Shown one piece after another: positions 29,228-36,808 of a stretch of DNA of 64,000 nucleotides. The translations under genes and the position numbers were made by a program. This DNA comes from Paenibacillus caseinilyticus (lineage in GTDB: Bacteria; Bacillota; Bacilli; Paenibacillales; NBRC-103111), in contig NZ_JAQAGY010000002.1 in assembly GCF_027533645.1 (NCBI RefSeq), positions 248,001 through 312,000 on the forward strand. Direction: 5' to 3'. The notes under the pieces were generated by a model. That model made no database searches. It worked only from the letters and a program-made list of their open reading frames with translations, and was not told the origin of the DNA. How positions within the stretch are numbered: position 1 is the stretch's first letter; every line of letters begins with the position of its first letter.

Positions 29228-29809
29228 ATGGGGAAATCGTTCGAATCCATCCTCCCGGAGCACCGGGAATTCATCTCAAAGCAGCGGATGTTCTTCGTAG
29301 GCTCGGCCCCGCTCGGCGGCGAAGGACATGTGAACCTCTCGCCCAAAGGCTATGATGCGTTCCGCATTCTGTCGCCAAACGAAATCGCCTATCTGGATTT
29401 GACGGGGAGCGGGAATGAGACAAGCGCCCATCTGCAGGAGAACGGGAGGATTACGGTCATGTTCTGTGCCTTCGACGGCGCGCCGAACATTCTGAGACTG
29501 TACGGCAAAGGGGAGTGCGTGCTGCCGGGTTCGCCGGCGTGGGGCAGGCTCTCTCCCCTCTTCGGGGAGATGCCCGGAGTAAGGCAGATCATCCGTGCGG
29601 ACGTCTATCAGGTGCAGACCTCCTGCGGGTACGGCGTGCCCCTCTACCGGTATGAGGGCGACCGGGAGACGCTGAAGAAGTGGGCGGAGGTCAAAGGTCC
29701 GGAGGGCGTGGATGCGTACCTGCGGGAGAAGAATACGCGGAGTCTGGACGGTCTGCCCACCCCGCTTGGGGACCGGTTCCGGGAGGAAGAAGGGCAGCGG
29801 AGCTCCTGA
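29228..29809 (+). CDS. Pyridoxamine 5'-phosphate oxidase-fold protein
   Basis: A 193-aa protein of the split-barrel flavin-binding PPOX superfamily. Typical are the opening helix HREFISKQRMFFVGSAPL, VNLSPKGYDAFRILSPNEIAYLDLTGSGNET (flavin-pocket strands) and RITVMFCAFDGAPNILRLYGKG. Members bind FMN or F420 or heme; the actual substrate is unknown. ATG 29228 has AGAGAGG eight bases upstream; the frame continues far upstream antisense to the GDPD gene without similarity. A TATAAT at 29186-29191 is a likely -10 element without an obvious -35. Confidence 0.85.
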   Translation: MGKSFESILPEHREFISKQRMFFVGSAPLGGEGHVNLSPKGYDAFRILSPNEIAYLDLTGSGNETSAHLQENGRITVMFCAFDGAPNILRLYGKGECVLPGSPAWGRLSPLFGEMPGVRQIIRADVYQVQTSCGYGVPLYRYEGDRETLKKWAEVKGPEGVDAYLREKNTRSLDGLPTPLGDRFREEEGQRSS

Positions 29810-29876
29810 GTCATAAGCGATAAGCGCTTCGGCGTCCTTCCCTGAAAGTGCTCCGCAGGTTTACTGCATCGTCATG

Positions 29877-29920
29877 ACAAAACAGCAGGCTGCCGTGAAT
29901 CGGGCGGCCTGCTGTTTTGT
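29877..29920. terminator. Bidirectional terminator
   Basis: A perfect 14-bp stem, ACAAAACAGCAGGC (29877-29890) with its complement at 29907-29920, ends in TTTTGT on both strands. It lies between the convergent PPOX gene and the small minus-strand frame. Confidence 0.88.
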
Positions 29921-29963
29921 TGTTTGCGGCGGTGTTGTATAAAGACAGATGCTTCTTGGGTTG

Positions 29964-30059
29964 TCAGGTCAGGGCGAACATGGCGCAAATGGCAACAATC
30001 GGAGCGACGAAGAACAGGACAGCCAGCCGGATGGTAATGATATCCTCTTGTGAAAACAA
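29964..30059 (-). CDS. Candidate 31-residue hydrophobic miniprotein
   Basis: On the minus strand a TTG at 30059 follows GGAGG with exactly eight bases spacing and opens a 31-codon frame ending with TGA. The product has a short polar head (MFSQEDIITIR) and then one membrane-length segment (LAVLFFVAPIVAICAMFALT). An ATG six codons upstream (30077) overlaps the ribosome site and is less likely. A perfect terminator stem follows 44 bases after the stop. Single-pass miniproteins of this kind act in membranes as regulators or toxins, but nothing here shows which. Confidence 0.55.
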   Translation of the reverse strand: MFSQEDIITIRLAVLFFVAPIVAICAMFALT

Positions 30060-30219
30060 GGCAATCGCCTCCTTCATAAACGTAACAACCCAGTATATGC
30101 TGAAGTTTACAAAAAGATGTGTGTGATTTTACGCTGCGTTAACAATTCGTCGGGCCGAGGCTTTACTCCTTTGTGGAAAAAGCACTAGTTTTGTCGGAAG
30201 GAGAAAGAAAGACTATGGC

Positions 30220-30247
30220 TTGCAAAAGACATAATTCCGAGTATAAT
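30220..30247 (+). promoter_or_regulatory. Promoter of the 122-aa protein gene
   Basis: TTGCAA (30220-30225) and TATAAT (30242-30247) with a 16-base spacer lie 39 bases before the ATG. Confidence 0.65.
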
Positions 30248-30285
30248 ACTAGGTAAAATATGTTTTATGGGGGAGGTTCGGCGGG

Positions 30286-30654
30286 ATGAGCGGGGAGAGC
30301 AGCGGATGGAAGAGGGCATGGATGGACGATTACCTGGACTTATACAATTTTGCGAAGGCCTGCGGGGATGAGGCTTGGCAGGCTGATATTCTAGGGACGC
30401 TCCGTTCGCACCGGGGCCACATACGGCGGGAGGAACAGGCAGCGCTGAGGGAAAGCCTGTGGCGTCAGTTCGATGCCTTGAATATGCGGCTGCTGGAGCT
30501 TCACGTGCAGCTGCGGGAACCGGTGCCGGCGGAACAGCGCGCGGTGCTGCAGCGCAGAATCCGGGAGCTTAAGGTGGAGCGGATCCGGTTGACCAACCGC
30601 ATCTGCTCTTCGCGCAGAGAGGCCGGAGTGAAGGACGCCCGCCGCAAGGGGTGA
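30286..30654 (+). CDS. Conserved-looking small cytoplasmic protein, function unknown
   Basis: A 122-aa hydrophilic, mostly helical protein rich in Arg, Glu and Leu. The first part (WKRAWMDDYLDLYNFAKACG) is followed by long predicted helices (EEQAALRESLWRQFDALNMRLLELH and VLQRRIRELKVERIRL) that look like an antiparallel coiled coil. No enzyme or DNA-binding motif is visible, and I do not recognise the family. The ATG has GGGGGAGG ten bases upstream and a good SigA-type promoter. It is a single gene followed by a MITE-like element. Confidence 0.75.
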   Translation: MSGESSGWKRAWMDDYLDLYNFAKACGDEAWQADILGTLRSHRGHIRREEQAALRESLWRQFDALNMRLLELHVQLREPVPAEQRAVLQRRIRELKVERIRLTNRICSSRREAGVKDARRKG

Positions 30655-30681
30655 GCTTGCCGGCTGGCCGGCCTTACTGCC

Positions 30682-30840
30682 GCAAGGGGCTGTCCCAAAA
30701 GGCATGTAATGATTTTTGATTCCCACTTTGAATAGGATTTCAACGATAAAAACGACCTCCTTCTCCACTTAACAATGGATTTTGAGGTCGTTTTTGGGTT
30801 GTTCCCATCTGCTGGGAACACTTCTGGGACAGCCCCTTGC
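30682..30840. mobile_element. MITE-like palindromic element (159 bp)
   Basis: Perfect 16-bp terminal inverted repeats (GCAAGGGGCTGTCCCA at 30682-30697 and its complement at 30825-30840) frame a sequence with no coding frame. Inside, AAAAACGACCTC (30748-30759) pairs with its complement at 30784-30795, and GTTCCC/GGGAAC pair at 30801-30819, so the whole element can fold. GGGGCTGTCCCA ends are typical of several insertion-sequence families, so a non-autonomous derivative is likely. Confidence 0.65.
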
Positions 30841-30932
30841 TGTGAGGCGCCCGCCCCGCAAGCGCTCGCTGCTCGGTGACGCGCCGGCGGGCTACTTCCC
30901 GCGATGCCGGGAATCTGCACCGTGAGGCCTCC

Positions 30933-32135
30933 TCAGCTTCCCCCGCCGCACCCGGAGGAGCAGCTCGAAGAGGAAGAGCAGCTGGACGAGGAACAGCTGG
31001 AGGAGGAACAACTGGAGGAAGAAGAACAGCCGGACGAAGAACAGGATGAACCGTCGCTCCCGCCGCCAGAGTCTCCACCGCCAGAGTCTCCACCGCCGCC
31101 GTTCCCCCCGCTATCGTCTCCGCCGCCGGGCTCATGCGGCCCATCGTCATAGGGGCCGCCGTAGGTGCCTCCCGAGCCGGCATTGGACTGGTCCTGCTCC
31201 CGCCGCTGGGCCTCTTCTTCGGCGATCTCTCCGCCCATCAGCTCGTCGAAGTCGATGAGCTCCGCCGCTGAGTAGAACATCAAGGCGCCGGCGAGGTAGG
31301 GCATATAGTCCGAAGAATGGTAAGCCGGCCGGGCGGTTTCGTATGCTTCGCCGTCCCCTGGCTTCACCGCCTGCCGGCGGGCCCGGGCCGCCAGCTGCCA
31401 GGCCGCTTCACGGATTTCGGGATAGCGGCCCGCTGTCTTGCCGTTGAAGAGCCGGCCGGCCAGCTCTTCCTCCCCGGCCGACCGCAGCTCCGCAAGCAGG
31501 GCAGAGGGGAGCGGGTGGCGGAAGAAGGGGCCCCAGATCCGGTCGGAATACGGCGTATGCACGAATAGATTCGCATACACCCAGTCGAACCAGGCCCGGC
31601 CTCCGGGATCCGGCTGTCCCCCGGTATGGGGCGCATGATGGATCGTCGAGCCAATGAATACTTCGCCGAAGGCTTGATACTCGCGGGTGAACATCAGCAT
31701 CTCATGCCAGATATCGTCCACCTTGGAGCTGAACATCGGCACATCCCGCAGCACGGCGGTCATCAGAAAATACCGCTTCAGCTCCAGGAAGGTCCAGTCG
31801 AATTCGGCGCCCGTCATCTGAGGGCTGCGGCTCATGACTCTCTGGCGCAGTCTCTCCGTATAGCTGCCGCGAAGCGCGTCTTCGAGTCTAGCCGCCGCAG
31901 GAGTGAGCGGACTATCCGGCTGCAGGCCGAGTCCGGCGGGCAGCGGTGAAGCTTTGTAGGACAGGCGGGCGGGTGCGGGCCGCCTTGGCTTCGAGGGGGG
32001 AGAGCCTCCGAAGCTTCTTCTTTCAAACCGGCCTTGGCGCATGTAACGCCGCTGGTTGGAAGCTGCTTTGGCTGCAATGAGAGCAAAAACAAGAAAGAAT
32101 AGAAGAGGAAACAAAATGACAATCATCGGCAGCAT
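30933..32135 (-). CDS. Membrane-anchored GRDP-like protein with Ser/Cys-rich tail
   Basis: A 400-aa protein. Residues 1-25 form one membrane helix (MIVILFPLLFFLVFALIAA). The central part (about 80-240) contains VDDIWHEMLMFTREYQAF and STIHHAPHTGG, which match the pattern VD..WH...T..Y..F...HH of glycine-rich-domain (GRDP/DUF1399-like) proteins. From residue 330 the chain turns into Gly/Asp repeats and then a tail of about 45 residues made almost only of Ser, Cys and Gly, ending GCGGGS. Such tails occur on some exported Bacillota proteins of unknown role. AGGAGG precedes the ATG. Function unknown; family match is by motif only. Confidence 0.8.
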   Translation of the reverse strand: MLPMIVILFPLLFFLVFALIAAKAASNQRRYMRQGRFERRSFGGSPPSKPRRPAPARLSYKASPLPAGLGLQPDSPLTPAAARLEDALRGSYTERLRQRVMSRSPQMTGAEFDWTFLELKRYFLMTAVLRDVPMFSSKVDDIWHEMLMFTREYQAFGEVFIGSTIHHAPHTGGQPDPGGRAWFDWVYANLFVHTPYSDRIWGPFFRHPLPSALLAELRSAGEEELAGRLFNGKTAGRYPEIREAAWQLAARARRQAVKPGDGEAYETARPAYHSSDYMPYLAGALMFYSAAELIDFDELMGGEIAEEEAQRREQDQSNAGSGGTYGGPYDDGPHEPGGGDDSGGNGGGGDSGGGDSGGGSDGSSCSSSGCSSSSSCSSSSCSSSSCSSSSSCSSGCGGGS

Positions 32136-32267
32136 AGGTAGCCTCCTTGGCTAGAGGGATGCCTCCATTGTAACATATTCCAGAAGAAGCAGGATTTTTG
32201 CCAGTTTTTGGTACTGGACAGTGCATTCCATCTATTTACAAAACAGTAATTCACCTGGTATGATTCA

Positions 32268-32293
32268 ATTAATACTGAATGGTCAGTATTAAT
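32268..32293. promoter_or_regulatory. Perfect operator palindrome in front of the TetR-esterase operon
   Basis: Two perfect 11-bp arms (ATTAATACTGA and its complement) flank a 4-base centre, 28 bases before the tetR start codon. The size and symmetry fit a TetR-dimer operator, so autorepression is likely. Confidence 0.8.
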
Positions 32294-32321
32294 CCTGGAT
32301 TGGAGAAAGGGAGGGTGAATT

Positions 32322-32921
32322 ATGGCGCGTGCCCATCAGCCCGATGCCCGACGGAGAATTCTGGATGCGGCCGTCACGGTATTTGCCGAACACAGCTTTG
32401 AGGGAGCGCGAGTGGATCAGGTGGCGAAGACGGCCGGCGTGCCCAAGTCGCTGATCTATTACCACTTCAAGAGCAAAGAGGAGATTCTGGAGGTGCTGTT
32501 CGGGGATTTTATCGGGGAGTATAAGGAGCTGCTCCGGACAGCCGGAGGCAGCGGGGACGGTTCGCAGCCGCAGGACCTGGCCGGAAGGTTGACCGGCCAT
32601 TATCAGGCATTTGCCTTCCGCAATAAGGACCTCATCCGGATTATGTTCATCGATTCGCTCAAGAAGTCGGAACGCAGCCCCGTGATTTTTAAAATAGTCG
32701 AAGCGATGCTGGAGAAAGAGGGAAGGCCCGAAGAGGAGGCGCCCTGCAACGATGACCGGCAGAAGAGGCTGGTAGCCGAATTCTTCACCGGCGTGGTTCC
32801 TCTGTACGCCTACCTGTGCTTCTCCGATGCGTGGGCGGATCATTTTGGCGTAGAGAAGGGACGGCTCGGTGAGCTGTTCCTGGACGTCTTCGGGGAGACG
32901 CACGGCACTTACCATTCATGA
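32322..32921 (+). CDS. TetR-family transcriptional regulator
   Basis: A 199-aa TetR repressor. The helix-turn-helix is clear (RRRILDAAVTVFAEHSFEGA, RVDQVAKTAGVPKSLIYYHFKSKEEIL). The C-terminal ligand domain is of unknown specificity. AAGGGAGGGTG precedes the ATG. Its stop codon is three bases before the GGAGAGG ribosome site of the esterase gene, so the two are co-transcribed, and both are probably controlled by the perfect palindrome at 32268-32293. The inducer may be a substrate of the esterase (inference). Confidence 0.9.
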   Translation: MARAHQPDARRRILDAAVTVFAEHSFEGARVDQVAKTAGVPKSLIYYHFKSKEEILEVLFGDFIGEYKELLRTAGGSGDGSQPQDLAGRLTGHYQAFAFRNKDLIRIMFIDSLKKSERSPVIFKIVEAMLEKEGRPEEEAPCNDDRQKRLVAEFFTGVVPLYAYLCFSDAWADHFGVEKGRLGELFLDVFGETHGTYHS

Positions 32922-32938
32922 AGGAGAGGCGGGAAGGC

Positions 32939-33889
32939 ATGACATATCTCAGAAGCGATATGAAGTCCGTATCGGATCCGGCATACCTCCAGGGAATCAA
33001 GCAGCACTTGAGGGATCAATTTCGGTGGGAGGGACGGACCGTGTCCGAGATCCGCCAGGCGGAGGAGGCGGCCATCGCCGCTCTTCCCGCGCTGGAGGGG
33101 GCGGAGGCAGAGAGGGCGGAGGGAAGCCCCGTTCCTGCCGAATGGGTCACCTCGCACGGGATAAAGGCTGAGGATGCGCCCGTCGTGCTCTACCTGCACG
33201 GAGGAGGGTTCATCGCGGGATCGTGCGCGACCCACCGGGATCTGGCGGCACGGCTCTCCCGCGCAAGCGGTGCGCGGGTCCTCGTACCGGCGTACCGCTT
33301 AGCGCCGGAGCATCTGTACCCGGCAGCTGGGGAGGATGCCATGGCAGCTTACCGGTGGCTGCTCGGCAGCGGAATTCCGGCGGCATCCGTCGTCATCGGA
33401 GGGGATTCCGCCGGCGGCACGCTAGCGCTCATGACCCTGCTCGCTCTGCGCGATGCAGGGGAGCCCCTGCCGGCGGGGGCCCTTCTGCTGTCGCCGCACA
33501 CGGACTTTGTCCGTTACGACAGCCCAACCTACGTGAACCGGGCGGACCGGGATCCGACAGGGTCGCTGGACAGCTCGAAGCGCTGCGCGCAGGCGTATAC
33601 GGGAGGAGTGGGGCTCGTTCCGCCGGCATTATCGCCGCTCTCTCAAGACTTAAGGCGGCTGCCCCCGCTTTTGATTCAAGTGGGCGGCGAGGAAGTGCTG
33701 CTCGGGGAGTGCGAGGCGTTCGCACAGCAGGCGGCTAAGGCTGGGACCGAGGCGGCGCTGGAAGTATGGGAGGGCATGTGGTGTGTCTTCCAGCAGCTGG
33801 CTGCGATGGTACCGGAGGGCGCGCTTGCCATAGAGCGCGCCGGCACCTTCATCCAAGAGCGGACGGCAGGACGGCCCAAGCGCGGTTAA
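32939..33889 (+). CDS. HSL-type alpha/beta hydrolase (carboxylesterase family) with altered catalytic triad
   Basis: A 316-aa hormone-sensitive-lipase-like esterase. The oxyanion motif LYLHGGGFIAG lies near residue 90 and the nucleophile Ser in VIGGDSAGGTLAL near residue 160. PAYRLAPEHLYPAAGEDAMAAYRWL between them is typical. The acid is probably in VGGEEVLLGE. The catalytic His should occur in the C-terminal EGMWHVFQ-type motif, but the sequence is EGMWCVFQ, with Cys282 (codon 33782-33784). The enzyme may therefore be inactive or use another base. ATG 32939 has AGGAGAGG upstream; an ATG overlapping the tetR stop (32918) is the alternative. Confidence 0.88.
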   Translation: MTYLRSDMKSVSDPAYLQGIKQHLRDQFRWEGRTVSEIRQAEEAAIAALPALEGAEAERAEGSPVPAEWVTSHGIKAEDAPVVLYLHGGGFIAGSCATHRDLAARLSRASGARVLVPAYRLAPEHLYPAAGEDAMAAYRWLLGSGIPAASVVIGGDSAGGTLALMTLLALRDAGEPLPAGALLLSPHTDFVRYDSPTYVNRADRDPTGSLDSSKRCAQAYTGGVGLVPPALSPLSQDLRRLPPLLIQVGGEEVLLGECEAFAQQAAKAGTEAALEVWEGMWCVFQQLAAMVPEGALAIERAGTFIQERTAGRPKRG

Positions 33890-33920
33890 TGGCGGGGCGC
33901 CTGTCTATATATAGAAATCA

Positions 33921-33950
33921 TTGGATATGGGATCATATGTTTGGTATAAT
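33921..33950 (+). promoter_or_regulatory. Promoter of the YdjM-like gene
   Basis: TTGGAT (33921-33926) and TATAAT (33945-33950) with an 18-base spacer precede the start codon by 61 bases. Confidence 0.6.
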
Positions 33951-34011
33951 GGATGGTGCTGCGCAGAAAGACCGGGCGAATGCCCGATGACTTGGGGAGA
34001 ATCGAAAGACC

Positions 34012-34509
34012 ATGCTGCAAAAAACACACAGTGCGGCCGGGCTTGTGGCCGCCGAATACGTACTGATGCACTTCCACATGCCCGTGTTCTCCTGGGAATC
34101 GGCTGCCGGACTGATGATCGGCTGTATAGCTGGGCCGCTTGCCGATGTAGACAAGAAGGGATCGACGATGGCCAAAGTCATCTTCCCGTTATCCGCCGCG
34201 CTGCGCCTGCTGAAGGTGCGGCACCGGACGATGACGCATTCGATCCTGTTCATGGCGGCGATGTTCGCTTTGTCATTGTCGCTCCCGGCGCCATTATTCT
34301 GGTGCTTCATGCTGGCCTATGCGTCCCATCCGCTGATCGATCTTCTGAACGAACAGGGTGTGGAACTCCTGTGGCCGCTGCGGATCAAATTCCGCCTCGT
34401 GCCGAAGTTTTTGGCCGTGGATACGGGCTCGGAGATGGAGACGGCCATCCGCTATCTGCTGTGCATCGTCTCCCTCGTTCTGCCTGTCCGCTATTATTTT
34501 CAATTGTAG
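34012..34509 (+). CDS. YdjM-family membrane-bound metal-dependent hydrolase
   Basis: A 165-aa membrane protein of the YdjM/DUF457 family. The metal-binding His/Asp motifs are all present: KTHSAAGLVAAEY at the start, GPLADVDKKGS near residue 43, VRHRTMTHSILF near residue 69 and SHPLIDLLNEQGVELLWPL near residue 105. Hydrophobic helices lie between them and at the C-terminus. Family members are thought to be integral membrane hydrolases acting on lipids; no substrate is known. GGGGAGA precedes the ATG. It is a single gene with its own promoter and a terminator-like hairpin. Confidence 0.88.
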   Translation: MLQKTHSAAGLVAAEYVLMHFHMPVFSWESAAGLMIGCIAGPLADVDKKGSTMAKVIFPLSAALRLLKVRHRTMTHSILFMAAMFALSLSLPAPLFWCFMLAYASHPLIDLLNEQGVELLWPLRIKFRLVPKFLAVDTGSEMETAIRYLLCIVSLVLPVRYYFQL

Positions 34510-34545
34510 AAGGAAGGCGGCCGCAGAGCCGCAGGATGTCCGAAC

Positions 34546-34605
34546 ACACGAAGAACGCTGCCTCCCCCTTATGCGACTCGATGGGGAATGCAGCGTTCTT
34601 CGTGT
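34546..34605. terminator. Terminator-like long hairpin
   Basis: ACACGAAGAACGCTGC (34546-34561) pairs perfectly with 34590-34605 around a 28-base loop. Only a weak T-stretch follows, but its place between convergent genes fits a terminator for both. Confidence 0.65.
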
Positions 34606-34707
34606 TGATTGCTGTGCGAGGACCGCAGGCCCTGCTGCGGATCTGTCCGCATAGGTAAGCCGGGTTATACGCCGACCTTGACTTGAGCGGAATTCACTTG
34701 CCGGGAT

Positions 34708-35061
34708 TTACTTGGATGATGAAGACTGAGCCAGCCGGACGAGCAGATGGGCCAGGGCGTGCTGACGGTCTTTATCCGCTACCTTCCACAGCTCCTGCAG
34801 CAGCTTCTCTTCGCTGTTGCGCGGCTCTTCGTGGGATGCTAGGTAGCCGGCCACCTTCTCGGCGAGCACGGCCAGCTGCTCTTCGTTCAGGCCGATGTGC
34901 TCGGCCATCTCGATCCGCTTGGCGAGATAGCTCTTGAACGAATCGAAATTCTGGAGAATCTCGTCCTTGCGGGATTGATCCATGGTATTCAGAGCATTGT
35001 CTACCCGGTCCGGGGATAAGTTACCGTTCTTGTCAACGACATGATTCTGCTGTAAGGACAT
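34708..35061 (-). CDS. DUF3243 family protein (YmfJ-like)
   Basis: A 117-aa small protein. Residues from about 35 onward match the DUF3243 pattern seen in B. subtilis YmfJ: NFDSFKSYLAKRIEMAEHIG, LAEKVAGYLASHEEPRN and LWKVADKDRQHALAHLLVRL. The first 35 residues (NHVVDKNGNLSPDRVDNALN) are an extra head not present in the shorter homologues. No biochemical role is known for the family. AAGGAGG precedes the ATG at ideal spacing. It is divergent from the MFS exporter gene. Confidence 0.88.
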   Translation of the reverse strand: MSLQQNHVVDKNGNLSPDRVDNALNTMDQSRKDEILQNFDSFKSYLAKRIEMAEHIGLNEEQLAVLAEKVAGYLASHEEPRNSEEKLLQELWKVADKDRQHALAHLLVRLAQSSSSK

Positions 35062-35171
35062 TTGTAACGCCTCCTTGAGGGTATCGTCTTGCAGGTGAGG
35101 GAGTGATGTCCTTCCTGCACAAGACCTACTTAACCGGGTTGTCCGGGATATGAATCAAAGGTCTGTCTCTA

Positions 35172-35200
35172 TTGACAACACGGAACGGGGAGCATACTAT
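35172..35200 (+). promoter_or_regulatory. SigA-type promoter of the MFS exporter leader
   Basis: TTGACA (35172-35177), a 17-base spacer and TACTAT (35195-35200) form a near-consensus promoter. Transcription would start near 35207, giving a 126-base leader that contains the hairpin at 35256-35297. Confidence 0.78.
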
Positions 35201-35255
35201 GAATGGAGTGTATACCGGGTTGTGAAGTGGGTTTAAAGCTTGTTGACCAGACAAC

Positions 35256-35297
35256 TGGAGGCAATCTTTCCGTAAGGGAGAGAGTGCCTCCATTTTT
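35256..35297 (+). terminator. Terminator inside the MFS leader (probable attenuator)
   Basis: TGGAGGCA (35256-35263) pairs with TGCCTCCA (35285-35292) and is followed directly by five T. It lies between the promoter and the start codon of the exporter, so readthrough must be regulated. CCAG/CTGG just upstream could form a competing hairpin using the first bases of the terminator stem. Confidence 0.78.
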
Positions 35298-35332
35298 GGC
35301 GTGGGGAAATGGATAGAGGGCGGGGGCGGCTT

Positions 35333-36604
35333 ATGACCGGATGGAAACGAAATATGTGGATTTTGTGGACGGGTGTGCTCCTGTGCTCGGCGAGCTATAC
35401 GATGTGCGTGCCCTTCCTGCCGTTGTTCCTGTTCGACCTCGGGGTGACCGGGGCGCAGGTGCATCTGTGGGCTGGAGTGGTGCTGTCTGCCGCATTCCTG
35501 GTGGGCGTGGTCATGGGTCCCCTGTGGGGCATTCTGGCGGACCGCTACGGGAAGCGCAAAATGATCGTGCGGGCCGGCTTGTCCCTGGTGCTGGTTTATG
35601 TGCTGTTCACTGTGGTCCGCAGCCCTTGGGAGCTGCTCGGGGTGCGGCTGCTTCACGGCTTCGTTGCCGGCTTCATACCGGCCTCCATGGCGCTGGTCGC
35701 TTCGACGGCGCCGAAGGAGAAGCTCGGCGAAGCGCTGGGACTCATGCAGGCGGCAGCGATGTCGGGAGGCATCTTGGGGCCGCTGCTCGGCGGCGTGCTC
35801 GCTTCGGCCTTCGGCATGAGGCCGTCGTTCGCAGCCGCGGCCCTTATCGTGGGACTGGCTTCGGCTGCCGTCATCCTGTTCGTGAAGGAAGCACCCGCGG
35901 GCGCTGGCCCTGGCGATGCGATGACGGAGGAGGAGGACGCAGACCGGACGGCGGCGCCATCGACGCTGAGGCACTGGATCCGCAGCCCCCTGCTGCTGGG
36001 TCTGCTCGGGCTCTTGTTCGTGTACCAGCTCGCGGTGAATACGATTCAGCCGGTCCTCTCGCTCCATCTGGCCGAGCTCCAGGGCGGGATGAAGGACGCG
36101 GCCCTGACCTCAGGCATCGTGCTCGCGCTGACCGGGGCGGCCGGCATTCTCGCATCGCCATGGTGGGGCCGCAGAGAGGCCGCCTGGGGAGGGCGCCGTA
36201 TTCTGCCCGTATGTCTGGCGGGAGCCGGGAGCCTGATGGCCCTCCAGGCGCTGGTTCCGTCCGCCCTGATCTTCTCGGGCGTACAGTTCGCGTACGGCCT
36301 GTTCCTAGCGGGCATCGTGCCGACCGTGAACACGCTGATCATGCGGCACACGAATGCGGGCTCCCGGGGCCGCTCGTTCGGGCTCACCTCGAGCGCCAAC
36401 CAGCTTGGCGGGCTGCTCGGTCCCCTTGCGGGCGGCGCGCTCGGCATCTGGCTCGGCAGCCGCTGGGTATTCGCCGCAGTAGGCGCGGTGCTGCTGGCGG
36501 CCGCGGCATTCTTGTCCTGCTTCCAGGCCTGGCGCAGCCGTACCCTTCTCCGGGCGGCGTCGCAGCAGGCCGCTGTCCGGGAACGCACCGACCTCCTGTC
36601 GTGA
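35333..36604 (+). CDS. MFS efflux transporter (multidrug-type)
   Basis: A 423-aa major-facilitator protein with about 12 membrane helices. The loop 2-3 motif GILADRYGKRKMIVRAG near residue 65 and the motif-C-like AAAMSGGILGPLLGGVLAS near residue 140 are typical of drug:H+ antiporters (DHA1). The middle loop has an acidic stretch (EEEDADRTAAPS) between helices 6 and 7. ATG 35333 is preferred over 35309 because the first hydrophobic helix then follows MTGWKRNMWILWTGVLL directly. The promoter and leader terminator upstream suggest induction by an inhibitor. Substrate unknown. Confidence 0.9.
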   Translation: MTGWKRNMWILWTGVLLCSASYTMCVPFLPLFLFDLGVTGAQVHLWAGVVLSAAFLVGVVMGPLWGILADRYGKRKMIVRAGLSLVLVYVLFTVVRSPWELLGVRLLHGFVAGFIPASMALVASTAPKEKLGEALGLMQAAAMSGGILGPLLGGVLASAFGMRPSFAAAALIVGLASAAVILFVKEAPAGAGPGDAMTEEEDADRTAAPSTLRHWIRSPLLLGLLGLLFVYQLAVNTIQPVLSLHLAELQGGMKDAALTSGIVLALTGAAGILASPWWGRREAAWGGRRILPVCLAGAGSLMALQALVPSALIFSGVQFAYGLFLAGIVPTVNTLIMRHTNAGSRGRSFGLTSSANQLGGLLGPLAGGALGIWLGSRWVFAAVGAVLLAAAAFLSCFQAWRSRTLLRAASQQAAVRERTDLLS

Positions 36605-36700
36605 GTCCGGTGCGGAGTCATGCGTTCCGGATGGAGCCGCAGAAAGGCATCAAAAACCCTTTCAAAGTCGGACTATTCCGGTGGGGAGTGTAAGAATGGT

Positions 36701-36730
36701 TTGACGAGCAAATTCGACCAGTGGTAAGAT
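36701..36730 (+). promoter_or_regulatory. Promoter of the tcyABC-like operon
   Basis: TTGACG (36701-36706) and TAAGAT (36725-36730) with an 18-base spacer, 79 bases before the first start codon. Confidence 0.6.
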
Positions 36731-36808
36731 GCCAATAGCCTGTTTTTCAGCATGAGGTGCGGCTGATTTTGGCAAACTACAGAGAAACTGATGTGGAGGA
36801 CGTAAGCT

